Below the pieces are notes generated by a model, which had not been told where the DNA came from, ran no database searches, and worked only from the letters and a program-made list of their open reading frames with translations. From an uncultured Aquimarina sp. (GTDB lineage Bacteria > Bacteroidota > Bacteroidia > Flavobacteriales > Flavobacteriaceae): DNA of 64,000 bases. The DNA is taken from positions 1 to 64,000 of the forward strand of contig CANNCQ010000005.1 in the NCBI GenBank assembly GCA_947503135.1, in the 5' to 3' direction. How positions within the stretch are numbered: the stretch's first letter is position 1; every line of letters begins with the position of its first letter. Positions 1 to 8,437 of the stretch are shown here, piece after piece. The position numbers and the translations under genes were made by a program.

Positions 1-103
1 TGATAATCCAGTAACCATTTTTGCTAAAAAAGTAAACGAAATTAACTTTTTGCACTTATGACTTGAATGCAGGAAGTGAAATGATCCTAAACGTTCGAAA
101 AAT

Positions 104-143
104 ACACTTAATCCTGTTTTTATTCACTTAATCTGCTTTTTTG
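104..143. repeat. Imperfect 20-bp tandem duplication
   Basis: Two adjacent 20-base copies, 104-123 and 124-143, both begin with CACTTAATC and continue into a T-rich tract. They lie about 80 bases upstream of the repeat lipoprotein start. They could be a duplicated regulator site or a simple slippage product; the sequence does not decide. Confidence 0.5.
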
Positions 144-223
144 TAAGTAAAATCAAACATTATGAAATATAAAGAGTTATTTAAATGTACATTTACACTC
201 AACTAAATAAATATTCCATAATC

Positions 224-802
224 ATGAAAAAAATATTTTTAAGTATTGCCGCTTTGTCTTTAATTTTTGCTACGTCTTGTAGAGAAACTGTAAATAAAGC
301 TCAAGACGCAGCAGGTGATGCTGCCAACGCTGTTGGAAATGCTTCTTCTGAAACAATGAATGCTGCCAAAAATGGAGCTAATACTGTTAAAGATGCTGCA
401 GGTAATGTAGTTAACACGACTAAAGATGCTGCAGGCAATGCTATAAATGCAACTAAAAACGCCGCTGGTAATGTAGTTAACACGGCTAAAGACGCTGCAG
501 GTAATGTTGTAAACTCTGCTAAAGATGCTGCAGGTAATGTTATAAATGCAACTAAAAACGCCGCTGGTAACGCTGTAAACTCTGCTAAAGATGCCGCTGG
601 TAATGCTGTAAATGCAACTAAAAACGCCGCTGGTAACGCTGTAAACTCTGCTAAAGATGCTGCAGGTAATGCTGTAAATGCAACTAAAAACGCCGCTGGT
701 AACGCTGTAAACGCAACTAAAAACGCTGCAAGTAATGCTGTAAACGCAGGTAGCAATACCGTTAATGGTGCTAAAGATGCTTTAAACAAAGTAATACACT
801 AA
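224..802 (+). CDS. Lipoprotein built of 11-residue LEA-like repeats
   Basis: A 192-residue exported lipoprotein. I chose the ATG at 224 rather than the in-frame ATG at 185, because it places a classic signal peptide (MKKIFLSIAALSLIFATSC) at the N-terminus with lipidated Cys19. From Lys56 to about residue 176 the protein is eleven consecutive 11-residue units of the form K-[DN]-AAGN-[AV]-[VI]-N-[ATS]-[AT]. Such 11-mers, rich in Ala, Lys and Asn, resemble group 3 LEA proteins, which form amphipathic helices on drying and are linked to desiccation or osmotic protection. No catalytic motif is present. Units starting KD and KN alternate over part of the array, giving a 22-residue super-repeat. The function is inferred from repeat architecture only; a structural or stress-protective envelope role is plausible. 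It is followed directly by a strong terminator, so it is probably monocistronic. Confidence 0.8.
   Translation: MKKIFLSIAALSLIFATSCRETVNKAQDAAGDAANAVGNASSETMNAAKNGANTVKDAAGNVVNTTKDAAGNAINATKNAAGNVVNTAKDAAGNVVNSAKDAAGNVINATKNAAGNAVNSAKDAAGNAVNATKNAAGNAVNSAKDAAGNAVNATKNAAGNAVNATKNAASNAVNAGSNTVNGAKDALNKVIH
389..751 (+). repeat. Eleven 33-bp in-frame coding repeats
   Basis: This is the DNA counterpart of the 11-residue array: eleven 33-base units in frame. Copies in the 3' half are nearly identical (AAAAACGCCGCTGGTAACGC and AAAGATGCTGCAGGTAATGC units alternate), while the first copies differ more. That pattern fits recent expansion by slippage or recombination. Confidence 0.85.
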
Positions 803-820
803 AAAGCTTACAAACAAATA

Positions 821-858
821 AAAAGCGTTCAAATTTAAATTTTGAACGCTTTTTTTAT
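821..858. terminator. Rho-independent terminator, bidirectional
   Basis: A perfect stem, AAAAGCGTTCAAA paired with TTTGAACGCTTTT, with a 6-base loop and T-runs on both strands. It sits between the repeat lipoprotein (plus) and the CBM48 gene (minus), and can end both. Confidence 0.9.
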
Positions 859-881
859 ACCCAACATATAACTCTCATATT

Positions 882-1181
882 TTAAACTTCTAGTAAGCCA
901 TTTTCAGAACCTGCAAAATCGTTCCAGACAAATTTATCAGCTTGCTCGTCATTTACCCATATTTTTCCATCTACCACATATTTAAATTCAAACGAATTAT
1001 TTACAGGTAAATTAATTACTCCTTTGAAAACTCCATCTTTCCTTTTTTTCAAAGGAAACTTATTGGGGGTCCAATTATTAAATGCTCCTGCAACCTCTAC
1101 AGATTTTGCTTCATTTGCGGGTACTGTAAAGGTAACCTTACATTCTGGCTTTGATTTTAAAAATTGCTTAGAAATTGCCAT
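882..1181 (-). CDS. Stand-alone CBM48 / AMPK-beta-type glycogen-binding domain protein
   Basis: A 99-residue protein that is nearly all one carbohydrate-binding module 48 domain, the early-set beta-sandwich found in isoamylases, branching enzymes and AMPK beta subunits. Visible hallmarks are VEVAGAFNNWTP (residues about 27-38), the middle strand ending GVFKGVINLP, then FEFKYVVDGKIWVNDEQAD. The conserved Trp of FNNW and the Trp and Lys of the later strands are the usual alpha-glucan contacts. There is no signal peptide and no catalytic domain, so it is presumably cytoplasmic. No glycogen gene is adjacent. It may bind alpha-glucan or act as a partner subunit. Identification of the domain is secure; the biological role is unknown. 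Confidence 0.85.
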   Translation of the reverse strand: MAISKQFLKSKPECKVTFTVPANEAKSVEVAGAFNNWTPNKFPLKKRKDGVFKGVINLPVNNSFEFKYVVDGKIWVNDEQADKFVWNDFAGSENGLLEV

Positions 1182-1333
1182 ACAATAAATTTTAATTAAT
1201 GTTGTGAAGTTATAAAAAACTTTTATTCAAACACGGTAAATATATATGAATCAGTCAATTATTAACATGCTAACAAAACTAACCCTGTTTTTTTACCAGA
1301 TCTGTATTTAAAATCTTATTTTTAAATAAAAAA

Positions 1334-1774
1334 ATGTTTTCTAAATCAAAAAAGACTGAAGAAGATATAGATTTGCGACAAAAAGAAATTTTTGAACACG
1401 CTCAAGATCGCATAAAAGAGAAAAAAAATCTATATACCCATTTCTTATTTTATTTAGTTGGTTGTGTATTTTTTATAATACTTAATGTACTTTTAGATTT
1501 TGGCTCTGAATTTAAACCTTTTGGACTAGATTGGTTTGTATACGCTATATTAGTGTGGTCTTTTTTTATGATGATTCACACTTGTAGAGTCTTGCTTTTT
1601 AGTAATTTTATGGGTAAAGCTTGGAAAGCAAAACAAATGACTTATTTAGTAGAAAAGCAACAAGTAAAAATTGCAGAAATGCAACAAAAACTTAGTTTAG
1701 AAATCCCTAAAGAAGCAAATACCAATAAAAATATACTTTTGGACAAAACTAATAATTCTGAAATCAACAATTAA
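1334..1774 (+). CDS. 2TM domain-containing membrane protein
   Basis: A 146-residue protein with an N-terminal charged helix, then two hydrophobic segments (about residues 37-57 and 66-88), matching the 2TM domain family. In the Bacteroidota that domain is often attached to LytTR or histidine-kinase proteins but also occurs alone, as here. The C-terminal third is a polar, Gln/Lys-rich probable coiled coil. The stop codon overlaps the folA start (TAATG), so the two are probably translationally coupled. Function is unknown; it is predicted to sit in the inner membrane. Confidence 0.8.
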   Translation: MFSKSKKTEEDIDLRQKEIFEHAQDRIKEKKNLYTHFLFYLVGCVFFIILNVLLDFGSEFKPFGLDWFVYAILVWSFFMMIHTCRVLLFSNFMGKAWKAKQMTYLVEKQQVKIAEMQQKLSLEIPKEANTNKNILLDKTNNSEINN

Positions 1775-2262
1775 TGTTAACACTAATAGTAGCCGCATCT
1801 GAAAATGATGTTATTGGAAAAAATAATGATCTTTTATGGCATTTACCAAATGATTTCAAACGCTTCAAAAAACTAACCACTGGGCATCATATTATAATGG
1901 GGAGAAAAACATTTGATTCTTTACCAGGCATATTACCTAACAGGCCACATATCGTAATTTCTCGAAAACGAGATTTAACAATAGAGGACTGTACTGTAAT
2001 TAACTCTGTTGAAAATGCTGTTCGGTTAGCTTATGCAAAAGATGATCAACCATATATTATTGGTGGTGGTGAAATTTATAACAAAGCAATAAAAATTGCA
2101 GATAAGTTAGAAATAACTCGTGTGCACACTACCATAGAGGGAGATACTTTTTTTCCTAGTATTGATCCCTCAATTTGGGTTTTAATTGCTGAAGAGATTC
2201 ATAAAAAAGACGAGAAACATAAATACGACTATTCGTTTTTAACATACGAAAGAAAAAACTAA
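1774..2262 (+). CDS. folA: Dihydrofolate reductase
   Basis: A 162-residue dihydrofolate reductase, which reduces dihydrofolate to tetrahydrofolate with NADPH for thymidylate, purine and methionine synthesis in the cytoplasm. Signatures are VIGKNNDLLWHLPNDFKRF near the N-terminus, with the catalytic acid Asp27, the NADPH segment IIMGRKTFDSLPG (about residues 40-52), and the IIGGGEIYNKA loop near residue 95. Length is typical of chromosomal enzymes. Its ATG overlaps the preceding stop by one base. It converges on the DUF255 gene, with no obvious terminator in the 29-base gap. Confidence 0.97.
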   Translation: MLTLIVAASENDVIGKNNDLLWHLPNDFKRFKKLTTGHHIIMGRKTFDSLPGILPNRPHIVISRKRDLTIEDCTVINSVENAVRLAYAKDDQPYIIGGGEIYNKAIKIADKLEITRVHTTIEGDTFFPSIDPSIWVLIAEEIHKKDEKHKYDYSFLTYERKN

Positions 2263-2291
2263 AATTCGCATAATTTACAGTAATTAATCTT

Positions 2292-4409
2292 TTATTCCAT
2301 TAAACTTAAAGCCTCTTTCACGGAAGTTACTGGATACTTACACGCATTATCTTGGCAAATAAATATATAGGTTCCATTTTCTTTAAATCTTCCTTTAAAA
2401 AGAGGATTTTCAGATGTTTTATTGGTACCTGCTATAATTTTATTAGGGTAATAATTTTGATTAATTTTTAGAACCTTACTTTTAGCTTCCTTACCTGTAA
2501 CTACTACCTCATAAAAAGTATCTGAAAAATTAAGATAAAGATCCATCCAATTTGAATAACCAGATGGATATTCAACAATACTTGGTTGGATATTATGCAA
2601 CATTGTTTTAGATTTTTTGAGATATTTTGGGTTTGAAAAATAATGATATAACTTATATAAATTCTTAGCCATTATAGAGTTAGAAGCTGGTATAACCTGA
2701 TCCAAAGATTCTATATTTCTACTTACTAAAGAGTCGTCTAAATTAGAAGTAAAAAAATACAATCCACTTGTTGTGTCATAAAAATGATTTTCAACATAAT
2801 CAACCATAGTCTTCGACAGCCTTAAATACTTCTCATCGAGTGTTACTTCATAAAGAGAAATGAAAGCTTCTATTGTAGCTGCATAATCTTCTAGATACCC
2901 ATTTATAGTACTCTTCCCTTCCTTATAATTATGCCAAAGTTTTCCTGAGTTATCCAATTGATTTTTTTCAAGAAAAGCTGCATTTTTTAGTGCTGCATCT
3001 AAAAAGGTTATGTCGTTAAAAGCCTTGAAAGCATCCACATATCCTTTAAGCATTAATGCATTCCAAGAGGTTAATGTTTTATCATCTAGCCTTGGTCTTT
3101 TACGTTTTTCTCTTGCTTTAAATAGTGTTTTTTTCCACTCTTTTTGTTTGTTCAAAAATGAATCTAAATCGAGCATGTTCTTTTTTACAAATTCATTATC
3201 ACTAACATTACGAATTAAAACATAGTTATTATGCTCCCAAACGCCATAATCATTAATGTTATAATATTCTGAAAAAAGCTCAAAATCACCTGCTAATAAC
3301 TCCTGCAATTCTTTTTTATTCCATATGTAAAAAGCACCTTCTTCTAATTTATTAGAATTATTTAAACTATCTGCATCTAAGGAAGAATAAAAAGCACCCT
3401 CAGAGGATGTTAATTCTGTTTCTATAAAATGAAGCGTTTCATATACCACTTGCTTATACCAATTATTAGTGGTCTTCAAATAAGCTTCGGAATACAAACT
3501 AATAAGCTGAGCATTATCATAAAGCATTTTTTCGAAGTGAGGCACATGCCATTTGTCATCTGTAGAGTATCTAGAAAAACCACCACCTACATGATCATAT
3601 ACACCACCGTAAGAAATTTTATCTAGGGTATTTATAACATACTTGTTTAAATCGTCATTTTTAGTTTGATGTGCGTAGCGCAATAAAAACTGATAGTTAT
3701 TTGGCATCATAAATTTGGGATTTACATTTAATCCGCCTTTTATCCTATCAAAACTCGTCCTCCAGTTATCTAATGCTTTAATTAATGTATCACTATCAAA
3801 TTTAATTTCATTTTCATTAGGAGAAACCAAACTAAGCTGTTTCATTCCTTCCGAAAGGCGATCGGCATATTCAATCAGTTTTTCAGGGTTTGTATTGTAA
3901 GCATCTTGCACCTGATTTAATGCATTTATCCATTGCTCTTTAGGAAAATAAGTTCCTCCCCAAATAGGTCTTCCATCCGGTAGTGCAATTACATTTAAAG
4001 GCCAACCACCGCGACCTGTCATTAATTGCACCGCACTCATATATACCTGATCAATATCTGGGCGTTCCTCTTTATCGATTTTAATAGCTATGAATTTACT
4101 ATTCATCAAATTAGCAACAGTAGAGTCCTCGAAACTTTCTTTCTCCATTACATGACACCAATGACAGGCTGCATAACCTACACTTATAAGCATTAGCTTA
4201 TTTTCTTTTTTTGATTGCGCAAGGGATTCTGGATTCCACGCTTTCCAGTTTACCGGGTTGTGCGCATGCTGAAGCAAATAAGGACTAGTTTCATTAATTA
4301 AGTCATTAGTAAATTTATGTGAAGACATTCCTTTATTTTTTTGTGGATTGCAACCAAGAAGCAATAAAATAAAAGAAATCAAAAAAACGAATAATTGTAA
4401 AAACCTCAT
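2292..4409 (-). CDS. DUF255 thioredoxin-like lipoprotein (YyaL/SPATA20 family)
   Basis: A 705-residue protein of the DUF255 family. I start it at the ATG at 4409 rather than the upstream in-frame ATG at 4466, because this gives a lipoprotein signal ending LLLGC with Cys20 as the lipid site. The N-terminal thioredoxin-like domain holds CHWC at residues 82-85, followed by the family's [14 protein letters not shown] segment. The remainder matches the (alpha/alpha)6 barrel of N-acylglucosamine 2-epimerase-like proteins, with NPKFMMP and [13 protein letters not shown] blocks. Most homologues are cytoplasmic, so the lipoprotein signal on this copy suggests an envelope location. The substrate is not established; thiol-disulfide chemistry coupled to sugar binding is a guess from the fold. 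Confidence 0.85.
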   Translation of the reverse strand: MRFLQLFVFLISFILLLLGCNPQKNKGMSSHKFTNDLINETSPYLLQHAHNPVNWKAWNPESLAQSKKENKLMLISVGYAACHWCHVMEKESFEDSTVANLMNSKFIAIKIDKEERPDIDQVYMSAVQLMTGRGGWPLNVIALPDGRPIWGGTYFPKEQWINALNQVQDAYNTNPEKLIEYADRLSEGMKQLSLVSPNENEIKFDSDTLIKALDNWRTSFDRIKGGLNVNPKFMMPNNYQFLLRYAHQTKNDDLNKYVINTLDKISYGGVYDHVGGGFSRYSTDDKWHVPHFEKMLYDNAQLISLYSEAYLKTTNNWYKQVVYETLHFIETELTSSEGAFYSSLDADSLNNSNKLEEGAFYIWNKKELQELLAGDFELFSEYYNINDYGVWEHNNYVLIRNVSDNEFVKKNMLDLDSFLNKQKEWKKTLFKAREKRKRPRLDDKTLTSWNALMLKGYVDAFKAFNDITFLDAALKNAAFLEKNQLDNSGKLWHNYKEGKSTINGYLEDYAATIEAFISLYEVTLDEKYLRLSKTMVDYVENHFYDTTSGLYFFTSNLDDSLVSRNIESLDQVIPASNSIMAKNLYKLYHYFSNPKYLKKSKTMLHNIQPSIVEYPSGYSNWMDLYLNFSDTFYEVVVTGKEAKSKVLKINQNYYPNKIIAGTNKTSENPLFKGRFKENGTYIFICQDNACKYPVTSVKEALSLME

Positions 4410-4477
4410 ATTGTAAAAATACACAAGGTGTGCTAGTTTATTACCAACACACCTCGTAAATTTCAAAAAAAGATGAA

Positions 4478-4681
4478 TTATTTTACTTCAAAAGTAATTT
4501 TTAGATTAACTCTAAACTCATCTACTTCACCTTTAGCATCAACAGTTGCACTTTGAGATTGCACAAAAACAGACTTAATATTCTTTACTGATTTTGAAGC
4601 ATGTTGTACTGCTTTTTTAGTTGCATCTTCCCAACTTTTTGATGAATTTGATAATACTTCTATTACTTTTAAAACTGCCAT
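4478..4681 (-). CDS. Dodecin family protein
   Basis: A 67-residue dodecin: a small beta-alpha-beta-beta protein that assembles into hollow dodecamers. Family features are [20 protein letters not shown] and the closing strand [12 protein letters not shown]. Characterised dodecins bind flavin or CoA. In the Thermus and Halobacterium type a Trp in a WFEV-like segment stacks on flavin; here the equivalent strand reads SVFVQSQSA with no Trp, as in the other common bacterial subgroup, so flavin binding should not be assumed. It lies 68 bases upstream of the DUF255 gene on the same strand. Confidence 0.9.
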   Translation of the reverse strand: MAVLKVIEVLSNSSKSWEDATKKAVQHASKSVKNIKSVFVQSQSATVDAKGEVDEFRVNLKITFEVK

Positions 4682-4772
4682 TTAATTATTCTTTAAAAAA
4701 TTATTAATTTATTTGTATAAATATACTTTTTTAGCAGATAATATCAAATATATACACTTAATTTATTAATTA

Positions 4773-5684
4773 CTAACCGTTTATTGCTTCGACTGTAGAG
4801 ATTTTGCCCGGAAGCATTTCTTTAAGCATGGTTTCAATTCCGTTTTTTAGTGTAAATGTTGACGATGGACATCCACTACAGGCTCCTTGTAAAATAACCT
4901 CTACTTTTTGCGTTGATTCGTCATAGTTTTGAAATTGAATATTTCCGCCATCACTTGCAACTGCTGGCTTCACATATTCATCAATAATATCAACAATTTG
5001 CTTGGATATAGGATCTAAGCTGTCTGCTTGTTGTAAGTTTTGCTCATTTGAAGCCCTAGGACTTATGTTTTTAGTTTCATTTTCCGAAACAACTTCTTTA
5101 CCTTCTTCCAGATACGATCTTAAAAATTCTCGAATTTCATTAGAAATATCATTCCACTCTATTCTATCATATTTAGTAATAGAAACGTAATTATCATCGA
5201 AAAATACTTCTTTAACAAAAGGGAATTGAAAAAGTGCAGAAGCTAATGGCGAATGTATTGCTTCATCTAAATTTTTATACTCCAAAGACCTAAGAACCAA
5301 TTTTTTATTTGCCACATACTTTTGGACATTTGGATTAGGTGTACTTTCGGCGTAAACAGTAACAGGTACTTTTTTTGTAGTATTATTTTCTGCGTTTATA
5401 ACCAAATTACCGGCATTCAAATAAGCTTCAATTTGCTCAGACACTTCATCCTTAACATCTTCCCAACCTACAATATCATATTTATTTATTGCAACAAAAT
5501 TTTGAGAAATAAAAATTTGCTTTACAAAAGGTAAATGAAATAATTGTTGGGCTAAAGGAGAAATTTTTGCTTCTTCAATATTAGCAAATTCATAACTAAT
5601 ATGTTGAGTAATAAAATGATTAGCTTCAAATTTCATGATGGCATCATGAGAAGTAGCAACGGTTTTTATTGTGAACTTTTTCAT
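4773..5684 (-). CDS. NifU/Nfu-type iron-sulfur cluster scaffold with duplicated N-terminal domain
   Basis: A 303-residue Nfu protein. Two Nfu_N domains follow one another (residues about 5-95 and 110-195), each with SPLA..LF..PFVK and a KYD.I.W motif. A linker then leads to the C-terminal NifU domain, whose CSGC at residues 269-272 binds a 4Fe-4S cluster for transfer to client proteins. Most bacterial Nfu proteins have one N-terminal domain or none; the doubled form seems common in flavobacteria. It acts in the cytoplasm in iron-sulfur maturation. No other suf or isc gene is adjacent, so the partner machinery must be elsewhere. Confidence 0.93.
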   Translation of the reverse strand: MKKFTIKTVATSHDAIMKFEANHFITQHISYEFANIEEAKISPLAQQLFHLPFVKQIFISQNFVAINKYDIVGWEDVKDEVSEQIEAYLNAGNLVINAENNTTKKVPVTVYAESTPNPNVQKYVANKKLVLRSLEYKNLDEAIHSPLASALFQFPFVKEVFFDDNYVSITKYDRIEWNDISNEIREFLRSYLEEGKEVVSENETKNISPRASNEQNLQQADSLDPISKQIVDIIDEYVKPAVASDGGNIQFQNYDESTQKVEVILQGACSGCPSSTFTLKNGIETMLKEMLPGKISTVEAING

Positions 5685-5785
5685 AGTAAATTGGTACTAA
5701 ACTAAAATTTATGTTTCAGTGCAAATTTAAGCATTAGATAACAATACCCTAACTAGTTTAATCTTCATTAACAAATAAAAAAGAA

Positions 5786-5813
5786 AAAGCCAACTTATAA
5801 ATAAGTTGGCTTT
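5786..5813 (-). terminator. Rho-independent terminator
   Basis: Stem AAAGCCAACTTAT paired with ATAAGTTGGCTTT. On the minus strand it is followed by a T-rich run, so it ends the small exported-protein gene that stops at 5850. Confidence 0.85.
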
Positions 5814-5849
5814 CTCCATCATCAAATAACTCAAACAATCAAAATATTT

Positions 5850-6083
5850 TTAAGCGTAAACCTCTAATTTATAAGAAAAAGGGGTTTCACTGTATAACCA
5901 ATCTATTGTGTAATAAAACTCATAAGCAATCGTTGCTTCTGTTTGTTTCACTTTTGCCTCTTTTTTTACGGGCATTTTAATTTCTAATTTTTCGTAATCT
6001 AAAAACTGACTATCAACACTCTTTGTATTACCTAATACCATTCCACTTATACCTATAAAAATAACTAAAAATAATGCTCTCAT
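5850..6083 (-). CDS. Small exported protein of unknown function
   Basis: A 77-residue protein with an N-terminal signal peptide-like stretch (MRALFLVIFIGISGMVLG, then NTKS). The mature part of about 57 residues is charged in the middle (MPVKKEAKVKQ) and aromatic at its end (YEFYYTIDWLYSETPFSY). I recognise no family. It has its own terminator and an intergenic region on each side, so it is probably a monocistronic gene. The consistent signal peptide and the terminator support a real gene. Confidence 0.6.
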   Translation of the reverse strand: MRALFLVIFIGISGMVLGNTKSVDSQFLDYEKLEIKMPVKKEAKVKQTEATIAYEFYYTIDWLYSETPFSYKLEVYA

Positions 6084-6204
6084 AGTATCGAATTTTTGGT
6101 TTTGTCGTTTATACTGTCTCTCAATTACAAGTACAATATAGCGATACTAATAGTTTTTTAGCGCTTAAAAATGTTAAATTTTACATTTTGTAAGTTTTTT
6201 CTTA

Positions 6205-6996
6205 CTAAAAAGTATCGACTAAGCACACTTTAACATCGTCAAAATACTTTTTTGAGATAAATTCAATAGTTTTTTTATTAAAATTAGTGTAAAATTGAAC
6301 CTTTACATTCATGTTAACGGTATTTAGTAAATCTTTATCTGCCAACACTTGTTTAGTTTGTATGGCAACCGCAGCCCCCGAATCTATTATTTGTATTCTT
6401 TTAGGTACTATTTTTTTTAATAATGGAATTAGATACGGATAGTGACTACAACCCAGCACCAAATAATCAATATTAGCTTCTATTAAGGGGTTCACAAAGC
6501 TTTTTAAAAGATGCTGCAAATTAATACTGTCAAAATCACCCGATTCAATATATTCCACTAAACCTTTACCAACAACTTCTATTATTGTAGTATTTTTTGA
6601 GTATAATTCGGCTGTTTTATGAAATAACTGGCTTGATAGCGTTCCTTTAGTTGCCAAAACCCCTATAGTGTGTGTTTGCGATTTTAAAGCCGCAGGTTTA
6701 ATCGCTGGTTCAATGCCTATAAAGGGTATATTATAGTCTTTACGCAAGGATTTAATAGCATTTGTGGTAGCTGTATTACATGCTACTACAATTAATTTAC
6801 ATTCTGCAGCTAACAACCAATCAACATTTTTTTTACAAAGTGCCAAAATTGCCTCTTTAGAACGCTCTCCGTAAGGTGCATTTTTACTATCAGCCAAATA
6901 AACTATGTCCTCATTGGGTAGCAACTTTACTATTTCTCTCAAAATAGAGGTTCCCCCAATACCAGAATCAAAGACACCAATAGGATGATTTCTCAT
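6205..6996 (-). CDS. murI: Glutamate racemase
   Basis: A 263-residue glutamate racemase, which makes D-glutamate for peptidoglycan in the cytoplasm. The N-terminus IGVFDSGIGGTSILREI, the NAPYGERS segment, VVACNTATTNA with the first catalytic Cys, and LVLGCSHYPYL with the second catalytic Cys are all present. This is a cofactor-independent two-cysteine mechanism. It lies downstream of the bamA-ompH run on the same strand, but a terminator at 7011-7042 separates them, so it may be only partly cotranscribed. Confidence 0.96.
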   Translation of the reverse strand: MRNHPIGVFDSGIGGTSILREIVKLLPNEDIVYLADSKNAPYGERSKEAILALCKKNVDWLLAAECKLIVVACNTATTNAIKSLRKDYNIPFIGIEPAIKPAALKSQTHTIGVLATKGTLSSQLFHKTAELYSKNTTIIEVVGKGLVEYIESGDFDSINLQHLLKSFVNPLIEANIDYLVLGCSHYPYLIPLLKKIVPKRIQIIDSGAAVAIQTKQVLADKDLLNTVNMNVKVQFYTNFNKKTIEFISKKYFDDVKVCLVDTF

Positions 6997-7010
6997 ATTT
7001 TTCTAAAATA

Positions 7011-7042
7011 AAAAAAGCTACCCTATTAAAGGTAGCTTTTTT
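7011..7042 (-). terminator. Rho-independent terminator after the ompH pair
   Basis: Stem AAAAAAGCTACC paired with GGTAGCTTTTTT around an 8-base loop, with a T-run on the minus strand. It lies 21 bases beyond the stop of the second ompH gene and closes the envelope operon. Confidence 0.88.
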
Positions 7043-7062
7043 ACTATTTTTTTATGATTATA

Positions 7063-7575
7063 TTATTGAATCCCTAAGTCTTTCTTTACATCAGCCATCA
7101 AATCATAACCTTCTGCAAGGATTAATCCAGTACCAGTTGTAGCATCCATAACATACTGAAAACCTTTAGCTCGTGCCACTTTTTGAACTGCCACTCTAGC
7201 CTTCTCAATTACAGGTTTCAATAATTCCACCTCTTTCTTTTGTAAGTCTTTAAGTGCATTATTTCGGTATTCTCCAATAGTTCTTTCTGTAGATTGAACT
7301 TCTTGAACTCTTTTAGCATTCTCTTCTTGAGTTTTTGTTGCTGCCTCAGAATCGTAACGTTTAGCTTTGGCTTGAAGCTCACCCATCATCGTTTTAATTT
7401 CGGCATCATAATTCTTTTGTAGACGTTCCAACTCATTCATAGCGCTTTTATATTCAGGCATACTATTTACTAATTCCTGAGATGCAATGTGCGCTACTTT
7501 ACTTTGGGCATTTGCGAAGTTACTTACTCCAAAAATTAATGCTACTGCTACAATAAGTGTTTTAATTTGTTTCAT
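7063..7575 (-). CDS. OmpH/Skp family periplasmic chaperone (short paralogue)
   Basis: A 170-residue Skp/OmpH-like protein with a signal peptide ending ISNFANAQ-like (VSNFANAQ, about residue 24). Skp trimers hold unfolded outer-membrane proteins in the periplasm. The typical pattern is visible: AHIASQELVNSMPEYKSA, a long charged coiled coil (residues about 45-125), then a closing KGFQYVMDATTGTGLILA strand. It is the last gene of the nadK-to-ompH run and follows a longer paralogue by 24 bases. Its position directly after bamA supports a role in barrel assembly. Confidence 0.93.
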   Translation of the reverse strand: MKQIKTLIVAVALIFGVSNFANAQSKVAHIASQELVNSMPEYKSAMNELERLQKNYDAEIKTMMGELQAKAKRYDSEAATKTQEENAKRVQEVQSTERTIGEYRNNALKDLQKKEVELLKPVIEKARVAVQKVARAKGFQYVMDATTGTGLILAEGYDLMADVKKDLGIQ

Positions 7576-7599
7576 TATATTTTGATTTATCTAAATTTA

Positions 7600-8394
7600 T
7601 TATTGTTTATTATTTTTTTTTGCTTCTAATATAGAATCTCTTTTTCTTTTTCGAGCTTCTAATAATTTATTTCTACGAGCTTCGTATTCTTTAATTTTTT
7701 CTTGTCTTAATTTTTCTCTAGCGGCTCTTTTTTCTTCAATCAAGCGTTCTCTCTCTGCTAGTTTTGCTTCAGCAGCTGCTTTTCTCTCTTGCAACTCTCT
7801 ATCAACTTCTAAAGAATTATCTTCTTCATTCTCCAATGCTCTTTTTGCTCCTTTTCCTTTTAATTGCTTCCTTTTAGTCGAACGTGTTATCACTCGTAAT
7901 ACAAGGTCACTTATGTCGTACCTATCAGCACTATAAAGCAATACCAAATCAGCAGATTTATCTAAAATAAAATCATACTTTTTATTTTTAGCAATTTCTT
8001 GTACTGCATTAAAAACCTGATCCTGAATAGGTTGAATTAATCTTTGTTTTTGTTTAACTAAGTCTCCTGCCGGTCCAAATCTTTTTTGTTGGTAATCGGA
8101 GACTTCTTTTTCTTTAAAATAAATATCTTCTTCTCGTTCTTCTACAAGTTCTTTGGTTAATAAAACTTTTTCGCTCTCAAGAGCATTTTTTAATAGATCT
8201 ACCTCAGCATTTAGAGCATCAATTTCTCCTTTCCATTTCACAACTTTATTTTCCAGTTGGCTTTTTGCTTCGTTATAATCTCCTACATTTTCAAGAATAT
8301 AGTCCATATCAATATAACCAACACGAACACCTCTTTGCGCACTAACTGACAAACAAATAAAGGATACTAAAAAAGAATATATGTATAATCTCAT
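7600..8394 (-). CDS. OmpH/Skp family protein with long charged C-terminal tail
   Basis: A 264-residue Skp-like protein. After a signal peptide ending VSAQ (about residue 19) comes VRVGYIDMDYILENV, a coiled coil, and the strand KKYDFILDKSADLVLLYS, as in OmpH proteins. About 90 further residues, dominated by Glu, Lys, Arg and Ala, form a predicted single long helix that the shorter neighbour lacks. The tail might reach into a periplasmic assembly, but no evidence in the window shows a partner. It sits between bamA (43 bases upstream) and the second ompH. Confidence 0.92.
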   Translation of the reverse strand: MRLYIYSFLVSFICLSVSAQRGVRVGYIDMDYILENVGDYNEAKSQLENKVVKWKGEIDALNAEVDLLKNALESEKVLLTKELVEEREEDIYFKEKEVSDYQQKRFGPAGDLVKQKQRLIQPIQDQVFNAVQEIAKNKKYDFILDKSADLVLLYSADRYDISDLVLRVITRSTKRKQLKGKGAKRALENEEDNSLEVDRELQERKAAAEAKLAERERLIEEKRAAREKLRQEKIKEYEARRNKLLEARKRKRDSILEAKKNNKQ

Positions 8395-8437
8395 TTTAAC
8401 TATGTTTTATTAATTACGAAATAATCATGCCAAAATA

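Noticed and set aside
1..223. Possible end of a preceding gene at the window start.
   Set aside because: Only a short stretch is available and no frame shows a recognisable C-terminus; no claim is made beyond the tandem repeat.
389..751. Regularly spaced repeats that could look like a CRISPR array.
   Set aside because: The units are contiguous, in frame and code for 11-residue motifs, with no unique spacers.
301..789. A 162-residue open frame on the minus strand, rich in Ala and Leu, opposite the repeat lipoprotein.
   Set aside because: It is the shadow of the repeated in-frame coding DNA on the other strand; the residues are a by-product of the 33-base repeats and there is no start context or family.
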